From NCBI RefSeq assembly GCF_003073045.1, contig NC_037600.1, positions 12,710,515 to 12,774,514 of the forward strand: a stretch of DNA of 64,000 bases. The letters run 5' to 3'. Source of the stretch: Pomacea canaliculata (taxonomy: Eukaryota > Mollusca > Gastropoda > Architaenioglossa > Ampullariidae). This document shows, piece after piece, positions 42,090-53,600 of this stretch. Positions within the stretch are counted from its first letter, which is position 1. Each line of letters begins with the position of its first letter. The notes beneath the pieces were generated by a model. That model ran no database searches. It was given only the letters and a program-made list of their open reading frames with translations, and had not been told where the DNA came from. The translations under genes and the position numbers were made by a program.

Positions 42090-42795
42090 AAAAGCTGAAT
42101 AACGCTAGCAGAGGAAGCAGACTGGCTTAAAGGTCAACAGAAAGAAGAATGATGAGAATCAACAACAAGCAGGAACTCCCAATCCAACATCATGGGAGCA
42201 GACCGCTTCATGTATCTGGGAAGCATTGTCAACAAGGATGGTGGAGCAGACAACATTAAAAGCTGCATCAGCAAGGCCAGGCATGCTTTCAACAGCCTAC
42301 TCCCCATTGGAAATCTTGAGCATTGTCCTTCCACAGTAAGATCCACATCTTCAACACCAGTCTGAAAGCAGTCCTACTTTATGGTTCTGAAACCTGAAGA
42401 GTGACAAACACCATCAACAACAAACTCCAGATCTTTACCAACTGATGCCTTCGCCATATTCTGAGAATAAGATGGCCTGAAAAAATCTTCAACAGCAGCC
42501 TGTGGAAAAGAACCAACTAGAATGCCACTAGCCAAGACATCAAAAGCACAAAGCACTGGATAGGACACACCCTTCGCAAACCATTTGACACCATTGCCAG
42601 CCAGGCACTTGACTGGAACCCTCAGGGGAAGAGGAGAGTTGGGAGACCAAAGCGAAACAAACAGTAGAGAGTGAGACAAAGGATGTCAGAACCACATGGG
42701 CTCAACTGAAGGGGTCTGCCCAAAACTGGGTCCGCTGGCAAGGTGGTGTTGCGGCCCTATGCTCCTCGAGGAGTTACAAGGAATAAACTAAATTT
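42090..42795 (+). mobile_element. Non-LTR retrotransposon (RTE-like LINE) 3' fragment
   Basis: Translation shows the end of a LINE reverse transcriptase ORF in several frames: [67 protein letters not shown] and [15 protein letters not shown], followed by a short 3' end GGCCCTATGCTCCTCGAGG. In-frame stops and frameshifts are present and the 5' part is missing, so this is a dead 5'-truncated copy. Clade assignment is from motif memory; RTE is likely but not certain. Confidence 0.8.
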
Positions 42796-43848
42796 ATGTG
42801 TAACAGCTGAAGATTAGCTCAATATCTAAATTAAAGAATGGAAACTATTAACTTCTTAGAAAAAAATAAATAAATAAACTGTCATATGCGTTTTGAAGAA
42901 TCTTCAGGTATAATTCTGGAATCCTAATTCTCAGCTCCCATGGTTTGCTACTGCTTCTGCGTTACGCATATATTTAACTTTGGTAATATTTAAAAGTATG
43001 CCTTTGATCACTCTAAAAGTGCAGCATTTTAACCATTATGTCCCTCATCATTTTGCTCTTTACTGTTGGCAAGTGTTAAAAGTTGTCAATGTGGTGAATA
43101 AAAATGGTTGTCATGAAAAATTCTAAAAGGTAGGAACAAATTTAGTTAACTGATAAACTGATTCAGGGCTGCTAGTTACCCAGTTTAATTTGGGTGTAGT
43201 AAATACATGCATTTGCTTTCAAGAACTGTAGAGGCAGGCAAACTTAAAATTTTGTTTTTAAAAACCTGTGATCCATGCAGTGAGAGATCTTTCAGTAAAA
43301 CATGCTCATATCTGTCCTGGTCAGTGCTGTATATAAAAGGAAAAATTATTATGCATTACGAAAGAACAGAAAAGTTACACAAAAACAATGTAGTCTATGT
43401 GTGCATGTTTATGTAGGTTCGTAATTGATATAGCTGTCTGCATCATATGACATTACAATATATAAACATTCCAATGGTAGAAAAACATCTGAATATCAAT
43501 ATTTTCTCTTAGTCAAGTGATCCTACATATAATTCAAAATTCTCTTTGGATGTTATGATGCATTTTAACACTCACTAATGACATTAAAATGACTTCAGCA
43601 TCACACGGTTCATCACATACAAAGGCAAAAAATGTTCCTTATGATTTAGAGCCTTTATTTCTTTCATCAAAGCAAAAAGCATCAGTTTACAAAAAAACCA
43701 GACTAGATGCCCAAACTGCTGGTTCTGAACTGACTCCTGTACGTGCATTTTCCACTCTTTTTTTTTCTCTCTCTCTCGCATGCAAACTTCATTCAGCTGT
43801 ACACTTCCTGAGTCGAGGAAGACATAAAAAATGTTTGGTTCGTTCCAA

Positions 43849-46800
43849 CTAATCAGATTTTTCTAGCTGTGAAAACACTTCTACATATTCTGTAAGCTGT
43901 CGTTTTCTCTTGGCTGCTTTCTGTGCCCATTGCTGTCGTTTTGCTTCTGTTATTTCTGGTGTTTCAGGTCGAATTATGTCTCTTGAAACCTTGTAGTAAA
44001 CGATACTGGAATCTGATGCACATACTCCTAGAATGATTCTGGAAGAATAAAAAACAATATTTCTTCTGCAAATTTCTAAAATTATGCTTGCAGTTTCCAG
44101 TGTAAGGAACAGGCATGTCAGTTATCATTACAATATGCCAATGAACTGAATTATGTGCCTTCTATCTGTGGTCTATCCCTTCTACAGACCTTTATTCCTC
44201 CTAAGAAGGCATGGAGAAGGGGAAGAATGGAAGAGATTCTGTAGCATTAAGTAAAAAGCTACAGTGAACCTTATGCTACAACAGTCATTCTCTGCAGCAG
44301 ATAGAGTGGTGCCCCTTCACCTAACAGGCATGAGGGGGCCAGCTCTCTGCATTTTCATTTTCTTGGATTTGTGCTTGCAATGCCTATCGTACCAAGCTGC
44401 ACTTTTTTTCTGACGTCGGTATTGCATTCGACTACACATGCCTATGGCTTTTATTTATTTCTCAGCTTATATCAACTTTCTCATAGCTGTTAATCCTCTC
44501 TGGCTAACGCCATCACAATTTCTTCATTTTTACAAGTCATCTCTGGGATAGACTTCACATCAGTACTAAACAGTCATGTTTCAACATTACTGCAATTTCT
44601 GTTTTGTGATCATCTGGATATTCCCCAGATGCTTTGATCTATGTTTGATCATTGATTTATTTTCTCCAGTCCACTGACTGTAAACCTGTTTGACATCTTG
44701 GTCTATAAATGTCATCCAGTAGAACGACCTGGCATTCCCGTCAACTTTACAGAGCCACAGGAATTTTGTCTGTCTTGTGTTTCCGTGTTTGTAATGCACG
44801 GAGAGCCTGACTTTGGCTGGGATACTGCGCTATAAACTCACACCATTATTATTATATAAAGTATATACCATTTTACAAATTTATATAACATGTCACCTGT
44901 TAAAGTTTTGTCCACCTATTTGGAGATGCTCAAACAACGATTGGATGTAAGCATGTGACACCGATGAATCTACTGACAATGGCAGCACTACTTCCAGTGG
45001 AGAACTTAAACAGGACCGCCCACTCACATATGGTCGACCTAAGGATGGACTGAAGTGTAACTCTACATTTCGCCAAGCTCTCACTGTAACAAAAAGAAAA
45101 AATATCTTTAGGGATGCAACAAAAAAATGCAAAATTACATGGGCTGTGTTCAATATCCAATACAGTTAAATGCTCCATACCGTTTGCTAAAAGATTGCTA
45201 GCAGCATTTACTTTATAGTTAACATGGGAAAGCAGATAGTGGAGGCACATGCACACTAATTGGTTTAAAAACCACAGGGTGCAACATCCCTTATAAAGCT
45301 GAACTTTCACTGTGTGGCAGGAAAGAATGGTCCAACCTAGAAAGGGTAATTTTCACGTCAGGTGGAAGCAATTTGGGTAGCATGACCACTAGTCATCAAA
45401 GTGCATCTCACCTTCCATGGGTCAAACCATCTATCCCACCCAAATGTAGAAGTTTGGCCTTTAAATTGACATAGCTGTTTTTTCATATAATCTTCAGCAC
45501 TTTGAAAGCACAATTTTTATTTGTCAAAACTCACAATTCAGGGAAAGTCTTTTTTTAAATATTAGCAGAATCACTTTTTTCCTTCTGAAACTTTTTAGTT
45601 TCTATATTGCAATTTTCAGCAAAAATACTAAATTTTAGATGTATGACAACTACTTGGATGAAGACATTATTTTGACTAATGGACTTAATTGTAATGGCAC
45701 TTTTCCAAAACAAAGCAACGTTTAGAGATAAATTTTTAAAATATAAGTACATTGAAAAAAAGAAACCTTCACATAAGTCCTTATACACAAGAAAAGCCAG
45801 GTTCCCCATTACTTCATCACATGCATGATCCTTCAGAAATATCCGGAGCTGAAATTAAAAAGATTTTTTAGAGCCTGTTACTCAACTGATGCAAACTTCA
45901 TGATTTGTTGGATTTTTTTTTTTTTTTTTTTGTTTTTGTCAGAAGCTCCAGTTATCATCTAGTCTTATTTGCCCTCAAGTGGGTTCTTCTTAAAAGGATG
46001 TGGAGATAACTATTTCTGTGAATGTGTGATCTTATGCGCAAATGTTTTATATTGTGAAACATTGTATTTTGTTATGCATCTGAGACAAAATAAATGTTTT
46101 AAAAAAAATTAAAAAGCTATTTCTGTGATACTTAAAATAAATGAAACCTTAAAACTCAGAAATTAAACCCCATCTTTAGCAGTCTGATTGCTATTCTAAT
46201 GGTAAACAGAATGTATGATCATGAAAAATTAAACGTCTACAAAAAAAAACCTGAGCTAAATCCATATATAAAACTGTATTACAGATCAAAGGCATCAATC
46301 AAAATTAAAAAAGAATTTTACAGTTTAATTACTCTATTCAAATGATTTCAAAGTGTTCATGCCTTTCTACAGTTTACATAAGAGGAAATTTTGATTGGTG
46401 TGTAAATATATATAATAAATTCATGGATGATGATGATGTAGTTTTGTAACGCGCTAGTATCCGGATCTCATGTGTTATAGGCACATAAATATATCTTTTC
46501 AACAAAGAAATGTTTTGAAACTACATGTTGTTTTGTTTGCTCATTTCATATGGTCTAATGAGAAAAACATTACAACTTTTTTCACCTAGTACTAATGGGA
46601 AACGTGCAAGCCAAACACTGGACAGTTCCAATGAAAGGACCAGTTCATTCAAGACAAGAAGAAGAAATGAGGGACTGCTGTGCGGAGTGGCTGCAATGCC
46701 CCAGGGCTTTTTTTCATATAGCTGAGAATTATGTTTGAAGCCAAGTTCTACATCTCTGGTTTTACTTTAAAATTCTATCATTTTTAAAAGCGTTGTTCAT

Positions 46801-47031
46801 AAAACTTCAAATGCGGTTTCAGTTCAGGGTTAGGTTGAATTTTGTTACGCTATAGTTTAAAAACAAATCCAGTCTCACTATCATGTGCGACTAAAAGAAC
46901 TGTACAGTCAACATAAAATGTAAGTTATTATGAATGTATTTGAAAACTGTTGAAAATAGAATGAAGAACGCCCACGATCATGTGCATTTTTTATGTACCA
47001 TTGGATGCTCCTCGTTGTTTACCATAGCCAT
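43849..47031 (-). CDS. TSEN15: tRNA-splicing endonuclease subunit Sen15
   Basis: Structural subunit of the TSEN complex that cuts introns from pre-tRNA in the nucleus (family knowledge). Four exons: 47031-46999, 45848-45767, 45083-44897, 44038-43849; 492 nt, 163 aa (human 171). It starts MAMVNNEEHPM, then LAFLVYKDLCE, where human reads VAFLVYLDLME, and the hallmark ASDSSIVYYKV near the C-terminus (human ESDSTIVYYKL), followed by a charged Lys/Arg-rich extension. Junction phases 0, 1 and 2 all agree. Exon 1 codes for only 11 residues. The start faces the RING gene start at 47474. Confidence 0.93.
44440..44862 (+). repeat. SINE/LINE-tail type repeat, copy 3
   Basis: Ends GGGATACTGCGCTATAAACT and ATTATTATTATA. 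The left limit is uncertain. Lies in the last TSEN15 intron. Confidence 0.4.
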
Positions 47032-47473
47032 CGTCCCGCGGTTCGGGATACTCTCGCAAGTTCTCGTGGAACAGTTCTGGGAACCAATCGTAACGCTTAC
47101 AAGTGATGTCACTGCTTATTAAAGAATAAGGTTAGTGAGGTTCCTAAAATAACATCATTGCGGAAACTGGTGCAATATCAAAACTTTCCCACACACTTCT
47201 GCTGCATAAAATGCGCTGGAAACTGGTTATGATCACTGAAAAGTCATCAACACAGATTAATAAAATAACTACAGCATAGAACAAGCGAAAGAAAATTGAA
47301 AGGATTATGTTGGCAACAAGTAGACAATTTTTCCCAGTGTGTTCGTCTGCTTCGACACAGGATTCCGATGCCAAGAAGTCTCCGATTGTTATGATGTCAC
47401 AGAATTACCCGCCGTTCTATTTATGTGGAGGTCTTACAGCTTCTCTGAAGCGCCACAAAATCTGTGTTTTCAG
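47032..47473. promoter_or_regulatory. Likely shared promoter of TSEN15 and the RING gene
   Basis: 442 bases separate the two divergent start codons. The stretch next to TSEN15 is CpG-richer (around 47031-47075). The sequence just before the RING ATG ends TGTGTTTTCAG, which looks like a 3' splice site, so the RING gene probably has a noncoding first exon inside this interval. No TATA box stands out. Confidence 0.5.
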
Positions 47474-48589
47474 ATGGATTCGTCAACAGAACAAACGGAA
47501 ATTTCACCCACAGACTTAAACAATCTGAAGTCTGTGGCTGCGCCGGCTGAAGAAACCAGTGTCGACAGTGCCAAACGGTATGAAAAGTCGGATCGCTGGC
47601 ATAAGCCTGTTGTTGACAGTATGCAGGCAACGGAAATTCCTTGTGTGAAACCAAAATATGGCTCAAAAATTATTGGCCTGCCAGAAGAAAACATCAAATA
47701 CAAAAGAAAGCCAAAGAAAAAGAGGTGGAAGAAAGTTGAACCAACCGACATGGGTTTTAGACTTTCCCTTTTCCCTAGGGTACCAGTAGTTGTAGCTGAA
47801 AATGATATGCAGCAGGAAGCCGATTGCTTATCAGCTGTCCTGGAAGAAATGAATGACACAGAGGAAAAAGTTCGTCCATTCTGCAGTCTTTTAAGGCTGG
47901 AAGGATCAAGCAGCACCAAAGACAAACTAGTGCGGAAAGACAGCAACCGCAGAGAAGTCAAAGCTCACAAACAGATAAAAACTAAAAACATTACCTCTCT
48001 GTTAAACAACCATGGAAGAAAAACGCTGTATATCCACTTCAGAATTTACAAGATGCACCCCTTCCTCCATTGCTCTGCTCACTGCCACCCTAATCTTCCA
48101 CAACCACCCAAAAAAGAGGGAGTGTGCCTGGAGGTGGCAAAGTCAATTATGAAAGCTGAGGCAAAACTGGCGACTTCTGTCAATAGATCGATTCGCAGAT
48201 CCCGCCCTCCTCCACCTCAAAACCCTTCTCATGAGTTGCATAGTGGCAATGCATCCTCGGACCTCCCTGTGGATGTTCTGTCCTTTTTCATCAATCTGCA
48301 GCACCGAGAAATGACACCAGAAGACTATGAAATGCTTCTGATGCTTGATGAAAGTGTTGCCCCTAAAACCCTTGATGAGAGTGCTCTGTGCTGTTTCCAA
48401 ACTGATGTTGTGAGTGAGGTCACTGCTGGGGATATATGTTCTGTGTGCATAGAACCCTATGAAATTGGACAAGAGCGCAAGTTCTTGCCATGTTCCCATG
48501 TGTTTCATGTAAAGTGTATTGACATGTGGCTGAAGAACTCTTCCAGGAACTGCCCTTTAGATGGATTACCAATTGATCCTGTATCCTAG
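47474..48589 (+). CDS. RING-H2 finger protein, probable E3 ubiquitin ligase
   Basis: Single coding exon, 371 aa. Start chosen at 47474, directly after a splice-acceptor-like CAG; the reading frame is open further upstream but reads as noncoding. Layout: acidic/Ser-rich N-terminus, a Lys/Arg-rich patch (YKRKPKKKRWKK, possible nuclear signal), a low-complexity middle, a Pro-rich stretch, then LQHREMTPEDYEMLLMLDES and a RING-H2 near residues 322-363: CSVC, PCSHVFHVKC, then CPLD. The last zinc ligand position is Asp363 instead of Cys, as in RBX1 (CPLD). RING proteins recruit E2 enzymes (family knowledge); substrate and subfamily are unknown. AATAAA at 49037-49042 fits the mRNA end. Confidence 0.88.
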   Translation: MDSSTEQTEISPTDLNNLKSVAAPAEETSVDSAKRYEKSDRWHKPVVDSMQATEIPCVKPKYGSKIIGLPEENIKYKRKPKKKRWKKVEPTDMGFRLSLFPRVPVVVAENDMQQEADCLSAVLEEMNDTEEKVRPFCSLLRLEGSSSTKDKLVRKDSNRREVKAHKQIKTKNITSLLNNHGRKTLYIHFRIYKMHPFLHCSAHCHPNLPQPPKKEGVCLEVAKSIMKAEAKLATSVNRSIRRSRPPPPQNPSHELHSGNASSDLPVDVLSFFINLQHREMTPEDYEMLLMLDESVAPKTLDESALCCFQTDVVSEVTAGDICSVCIEPYEIGQERKFLPCSHVFHVKCIDMWLKNSSRNCPLDGLPIDPVS

Positions 48590-49036
48590 CATTATATTTT
48601 ATGCTAATTTGTTTTCAGGGTTTGAGAAAGTGAATCTTCTAAACTTCAGTACCACTTAAACTACAACATTAACTTACCGCTTCGTGCACCAGTCAAGAAT
48701 GTGACATGTCTTGGGTTCCATCAGTTGGAGTAGATAGTTTTTCCAACAAGTATTTTAGCTATGGCTTGTATGCAAATTGTAATAATTGTGTGTTGATATC
48801 TTGAGCATCCTTCTTCTACTACTGACAACATGTTATGCCTTCAGTGCCCTTAGTTGAAAAAAATCAGTAAGATCTCTTTTTGTCTCAAAGCATTGATCAT
48901 TAAAGCAGTGCCATTGTTATAACATTTTTAACTAAAAAACAATGATTATATCTGTTTATCATAGGAGAGTGAAAAACATCTTCGTCACTATAAGATGTGT
49001 AAATATCAATGTAGGTAAGTTTGATGTGATAAGGCC

Positions 49037-49042
49037 AATAAA
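49037..49042 (+). terminator. Candidate polyadenylation signal of the RING gene
   Basis: AATAAA about 450 bases after the stop codon, followed by T-rich and GTT-containing sequence. Confidence 0.4.
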
Positions 49043-49974
49043 GTGTAAACTATTTTTCCTTTTTGTTACAGTTGAGTTATTGTAGATTTACAATAATTTG
49101 CAGACAATATGTGATGCATTGCACATCTATTCTGGAAAACTACTACAATGTAGCTAGCCAGGAAAAATAGTTTTGATCATTGTCGATCCCTACTCTGTGG
49201 TTAGTGGCAGGTGTTTGAAGTTGAATTTTAGTGAGTAGTCAAGATCTAAGTTTGTATTGTTTGGTCCATCATGTCAAACAAGAAAAACAAGCAAATTTGT
49301 GCATGTTCAGCTGTATGACACCAGTAGAATAGACAAAACTGGGGAGGCAGTGCCTTTGTTACAGCAGATTCATAATCACTACAGCATAATCATTTGAACA
49401 TTTTATACATGGATTTTGTTAGTATTCTACTATAATCTTCTTTAAAAGTTTCATCACAGTTAATATTCTTTGTATTTCTCTGATACAGTTAGAAATTGTA
49501 CTTCTCTGCTAGCATTGGAGAAGTTTTTAAAAATGTGAGCTACACAAAGATTTTTACCAGATTATATTGTGTCACTTGTATTTGTATACATGTGCATCAT
49601 TAAAAAAAGGTTTATAATAAAAAAAAAAACACTTTTAATTTAGTAACTTTTTTGTTGATCTGCATTTCTACTTGCATTGTTCAAAGAATAATGTATTTGA
49701 AAATGTGTATCAAATGCTATTGTTGGACAGTTAAAGACAATTATATATGTTTTATGTTCATAACATGTCATAAATATTAATATATATTATTTACATAATA
49801 CTAATTGTTATCAGTATGGCTTATAGTTGATGATTTATGAATTTTTTTTAATACATGTTTGTTTATTTACAACTGTGTGTACGTCACCACCAGTCTTTCT
49901 GATTGTTGCCTATACCGCAGTTATTTGTTTGGATAATTTAAGGATGAAACGTGAATTTCTGGCTGTGTTCACTG

Positions 49975-50118
49975 TGCATGTGTGTATATGTTGTATGTTT
50001 GCCTGATTGTAATGCTCTGTCATGTGACATCATTCTTGCTGCACCTTGTATTTTTTGAGCTCGCCTCTGTGTTGGGATATGCGCTATATAAATCTTGTTA
50101 TCATTATTATATTAACTG
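49975..50118 (+). repeat. SINE/LINE-tail type repeat, copy 4
   Basis: Ends GGGATATGCGCTATATAAAT then ATCATTATTATA, the clearest version of the shared tail. Lies between the RING gene and STX6. Confidence 0.5.
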
Positions 50119-50525
50119 ATCGATGGAGATCGATTTTCGTTGACCATTGTGATAAAATCTAAAGAAATAATATAGCATAATGTTTTGTGATTCCAGTATC
50201 GAAAATAAAGGATAGACTGTGATCATTTATTATCTTCTGTTGTAAAAGGATGAATTTGAGGAGTTTATGATCGGTCGAAAACGTATACTTGAAAAAGGAT
50301 CGAGGGAGGGAATCGACTTATATATAATTCCAGCTTTAATTTCGACTCAGGCAAGATCTGCCGTTTGATTTGCATGTCATTTTGATCGAGCACGTAAAGA
50401 TAACATACATGATGCGCTGTGGAAAGGAGTGAAAATCTAATCTCATAAAATTATAAGAGGAAGAAAAGCTAAGAAACATGATCCGAAACACTTTTATTGT
50501 TTCTATGGAAGCCTGTCGGGAATCC

Positions 50526-50578
50526 CCGGAAGTAAGGAACCTCCTATGACGTCATTCATATGCCACTCAAAATGGCTG
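50526..50578 (+). promoter_or_regulatory. STX6 promoter elements: ETS, CRE and YY1-like sites
   Basis: CCGGAAGT (50526-50533, ETS consensus), TGACGTCA (50547-50554, perfect CRE) and AAAATGGCTG (50569-50578, YY1-like) cluster about 115-165 bases before the STX6 ATG, with no TATA box. Such sets are common in animal housekeeping promoters. Confidence 0.55.
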
Positions 50579-50691
50579 TCGACACGAACTTCTCAGCTAA
50601 AAGATTGCAATAACGGAAATTTTATTTCTTGAACATAGGTAATAATAATTAACGTTAAAAAACAGTTTGACTTGGCTGAGAGTAATATATC

Positions 50692-53600
50692 ATGTCGTTG
50701 GAGGATCCCTTTTTTGTCGTCAGAGAGTAAGTAAATCACACTATTCACTTATTCCATTTTGTAAAGTGTTACAATGTCTACAAAATATAACAAAATATTG
50801 TCAGAAATATTTTATCAATATACAAATCCCATTTGTTAACCTTAAAGGGTAGAAGACATTGCAGACCGATCTAAAACGCCGTTTCTTTGTTATAATCCTG
50901 TCATTATCAATATTTACACAACATATTTACTTTTATTGAACATGCAGTCTTGATCGATTTTGATCACGGAGTTTTAGATATAAATAAAATAGTTCATCAC
51001 ACATACACACATATTTTGGTATAGTGTTATTATTAATGAGTTAGTGGCAAGATATTAATTTTTCAGTTTTTTGTAATTGTGTCTAATTTAATCACACCTA
51101 CAGTGAAGTTCAAAAAGCATTACAGACTGCTAGGGGATTACTTGCACGATGGCGAGAACTGCAGGAGGAGCCTACGATGGTTTCAAGAGAAGAGGTTGAA
51201 TATACAACCAGTGAGCTTCGTAACAGTCTGCGAAGTATAGAGTGGGATCTAGAGGACCTTGAAGAGACAGTGAATATCCTTGAAGAATGATGCTATGTAG
51301 TGACTCTATAGGGCTTTTATAGATTGTATTAATTAAATAGTTAATTATTACTATAAAAATGAAAACAAGCTATGATAGTAAAGAGATATAGCATTATTCA
51401 CTTACCCTGGTAATTGCATAAATTAATATTAATCTCAACATACTTGAAGCGACTATCATGTCTAATTTTCCATTTTTCCCATAATGCAAGTCCTTTTTCC
51501 CACCCTTCTGTTTGCAATATCATGTTGCTCTCAGCTCTTGTTCTTGTTATTTGGTTCCTCATTGTGTTTTTCTATTTGGTTTTATTCTTTGTTTAATATG
51601 GTTATTTATTTTTTTATAGTTTATATGTTATTTGTTTGTTTTCCTGTCCCTCATATGCTGTCCATGTTTCGTTCGTGTTCTTAAGCACTAAGAGCATGCT
51701 CCTTGGGAGTGTGAGTATGCGCTTTGAAAATTTTGCATTTTCTATTATTATTATTAATTGTTGTCTACAGTTTGACCATTTGTAAGCAGTAGCAGGATAG
51801 TAAATGAGGCAAAAAGTGTTTAATTGAGAGGAGTAGTTACTGAAATCTAGTGGGGAGACAAGCACAGAGTATTTCTTTAACTTCATCAAGTATTGTGGAG
51901 AAGAATCCAAAAAAATTCAAGATTGATGAGTTTGAGTTAAATGACAGAAGAAATTTTATCGACAGAACAAGGGCGACTCTCAAGGTGTGTTTATTTCTTT
52001 CCTAAAATTACTTTCCATTTCTTTGTACATTATTCTTTGTTTGTCGATGGTCTTGTGTGTATTGAATTATTTGATAGATGGTGATCAAAGAAGATAAAAG
52101 TCTTAAGAAAGAAATGGCTAGGCTTTATTTTCAGTATGTTGTTGCTAAGACGCAGAAGACTTTCCATTTGTTTGTTGTGCAACATGTCAGTTTCCTATGT
52201 TGTAATACATGCAAGAGATGTATACTTATAATTCACTCTCTCTTTCTCTGTGTCTCTGTGTGTGTTTTCGGGGTGCCGAACTGTATCTTGCACAAAAAGC
52301 ATGATTTATTAGTTATCAGTCAGAGTCATCAGTTGAGCTTTGGTGGAAATAATAACAATGTGAATATAACATACATCATCACGACCAAGATAGATCACAC
52401 TCTCTGTGCAGACCACTAATGATAAATGAAAGATAGCAGTGGATGGTGAGGTACATATAGGCACACTGAACAACATAAAGATGAAGTACAAGAGTAGAAC
52501 ATAAAGTAATGGATGAAGGTATGAAGGGATGTAGGTACTATATGGAAGTTATTATTATTATTTAATATATAAAGTGATTGAAACTGTAAATGCTGCTTCA
52601 TTTAATTACTTAATGTTTAAACTTAGGACATGAAAAGTCAGATCAGCAGTCCTAGCTCTCACTCAGCTAATGGATCCACAGATTCCAGTACCAGACAGGT
52701 AAGTTAATACTGCAGTCCCTTGCATGAAGAGATAAATTGTACATTACTAATTTCTTCCATATAATAATATTTGTTTTTCAAGTTTTTGTCTAACGTTCAT
52801 CACACAGTTCATACTCATGAATGGCATACTCATTTTCCTTACGATTTAGGAAAATCTGTTTTATGTGAAGGAAGGCATATTAAGTTTTTAACTTGCCTGT
52901 TTTACATAAAATGAGATGAAACGAGATGATGGGAGATTAAAGGAAAGGGCTGGACATGGGGTCACCTGTTTGGGTTTCAGTCGATTGACATCGGTGGCAG
53001 ACTCTGGTTGAGGCCTTATGTGCAGCCTGATGCACGAAGAGGAATAGATAGATAGATATTTTATATAAAATTATGTACTACTTCTTAAATATAAGTGAGA
53101 TGGTACATAATATATTATTCTGCAAAGGAGTAAAATATGTTTGACTCCATTGTAATGTACTTTCCACAATAGCTACATTAAGGTACTCTGTCCAATTGTG
53201 ACTGTAGTCATAGTGCAATTCTTGGTCATTACAATTCCACATTAACACAGTAGGGGTTACAATTATTCAGTAAATCTAGGATCCAATGAATTACAAGGCC
53301 AAGTTGTCCACGACAACTTTTCTTGTACTTATAAAGTAATTATGTAGGAGAGGAGATGTTCTTTTAAAGATCTGTATGAGGATTACAAGATTTTGATTTT
53401 GAGTGAAAAAAGGAATCATCACAAAATGACTGGACGATCATTTTTTTGGTGTTTTGCAGGCATTGCTAGCTTCTAATGGTCCTAGTAGACCCCAAGATCG
53501 ATATACTCGTCTTGATGCAGAAATGGAGCGAGCCAATCAGCATTACATTGATGAGACCAATCAACAACAGCAGGTAATGTCTTGCCATTGGTTGTATGTA

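Larger units (their letters stand above)
41171..43848. other. PFDN6 3' region and intergenic DNA
   Basis: No host coding exon seen. Contains a pure T run of about 31 bases (41389-41419) and a LINE fragment (about 42090-42795). AATAAA candidates lie at 41576 and near 43096. Confidence 0.5.

Noticed and set aside
47339-47473. 45-codon N-terminal extension of the RING protein
   Set aside because: The junction at the ATG reads TGTGTTTTCAG, a splice acceptor, and the upstream residues show no family character; more likely intron or 5' UTR.
51274-51290. Stop codon ending STX6 after EETVNILEE
   Set aside because: The continuation in later exons matches syntaxin-6 to its membrane anchor, so the stop lies in an intron, read here as U12-type.
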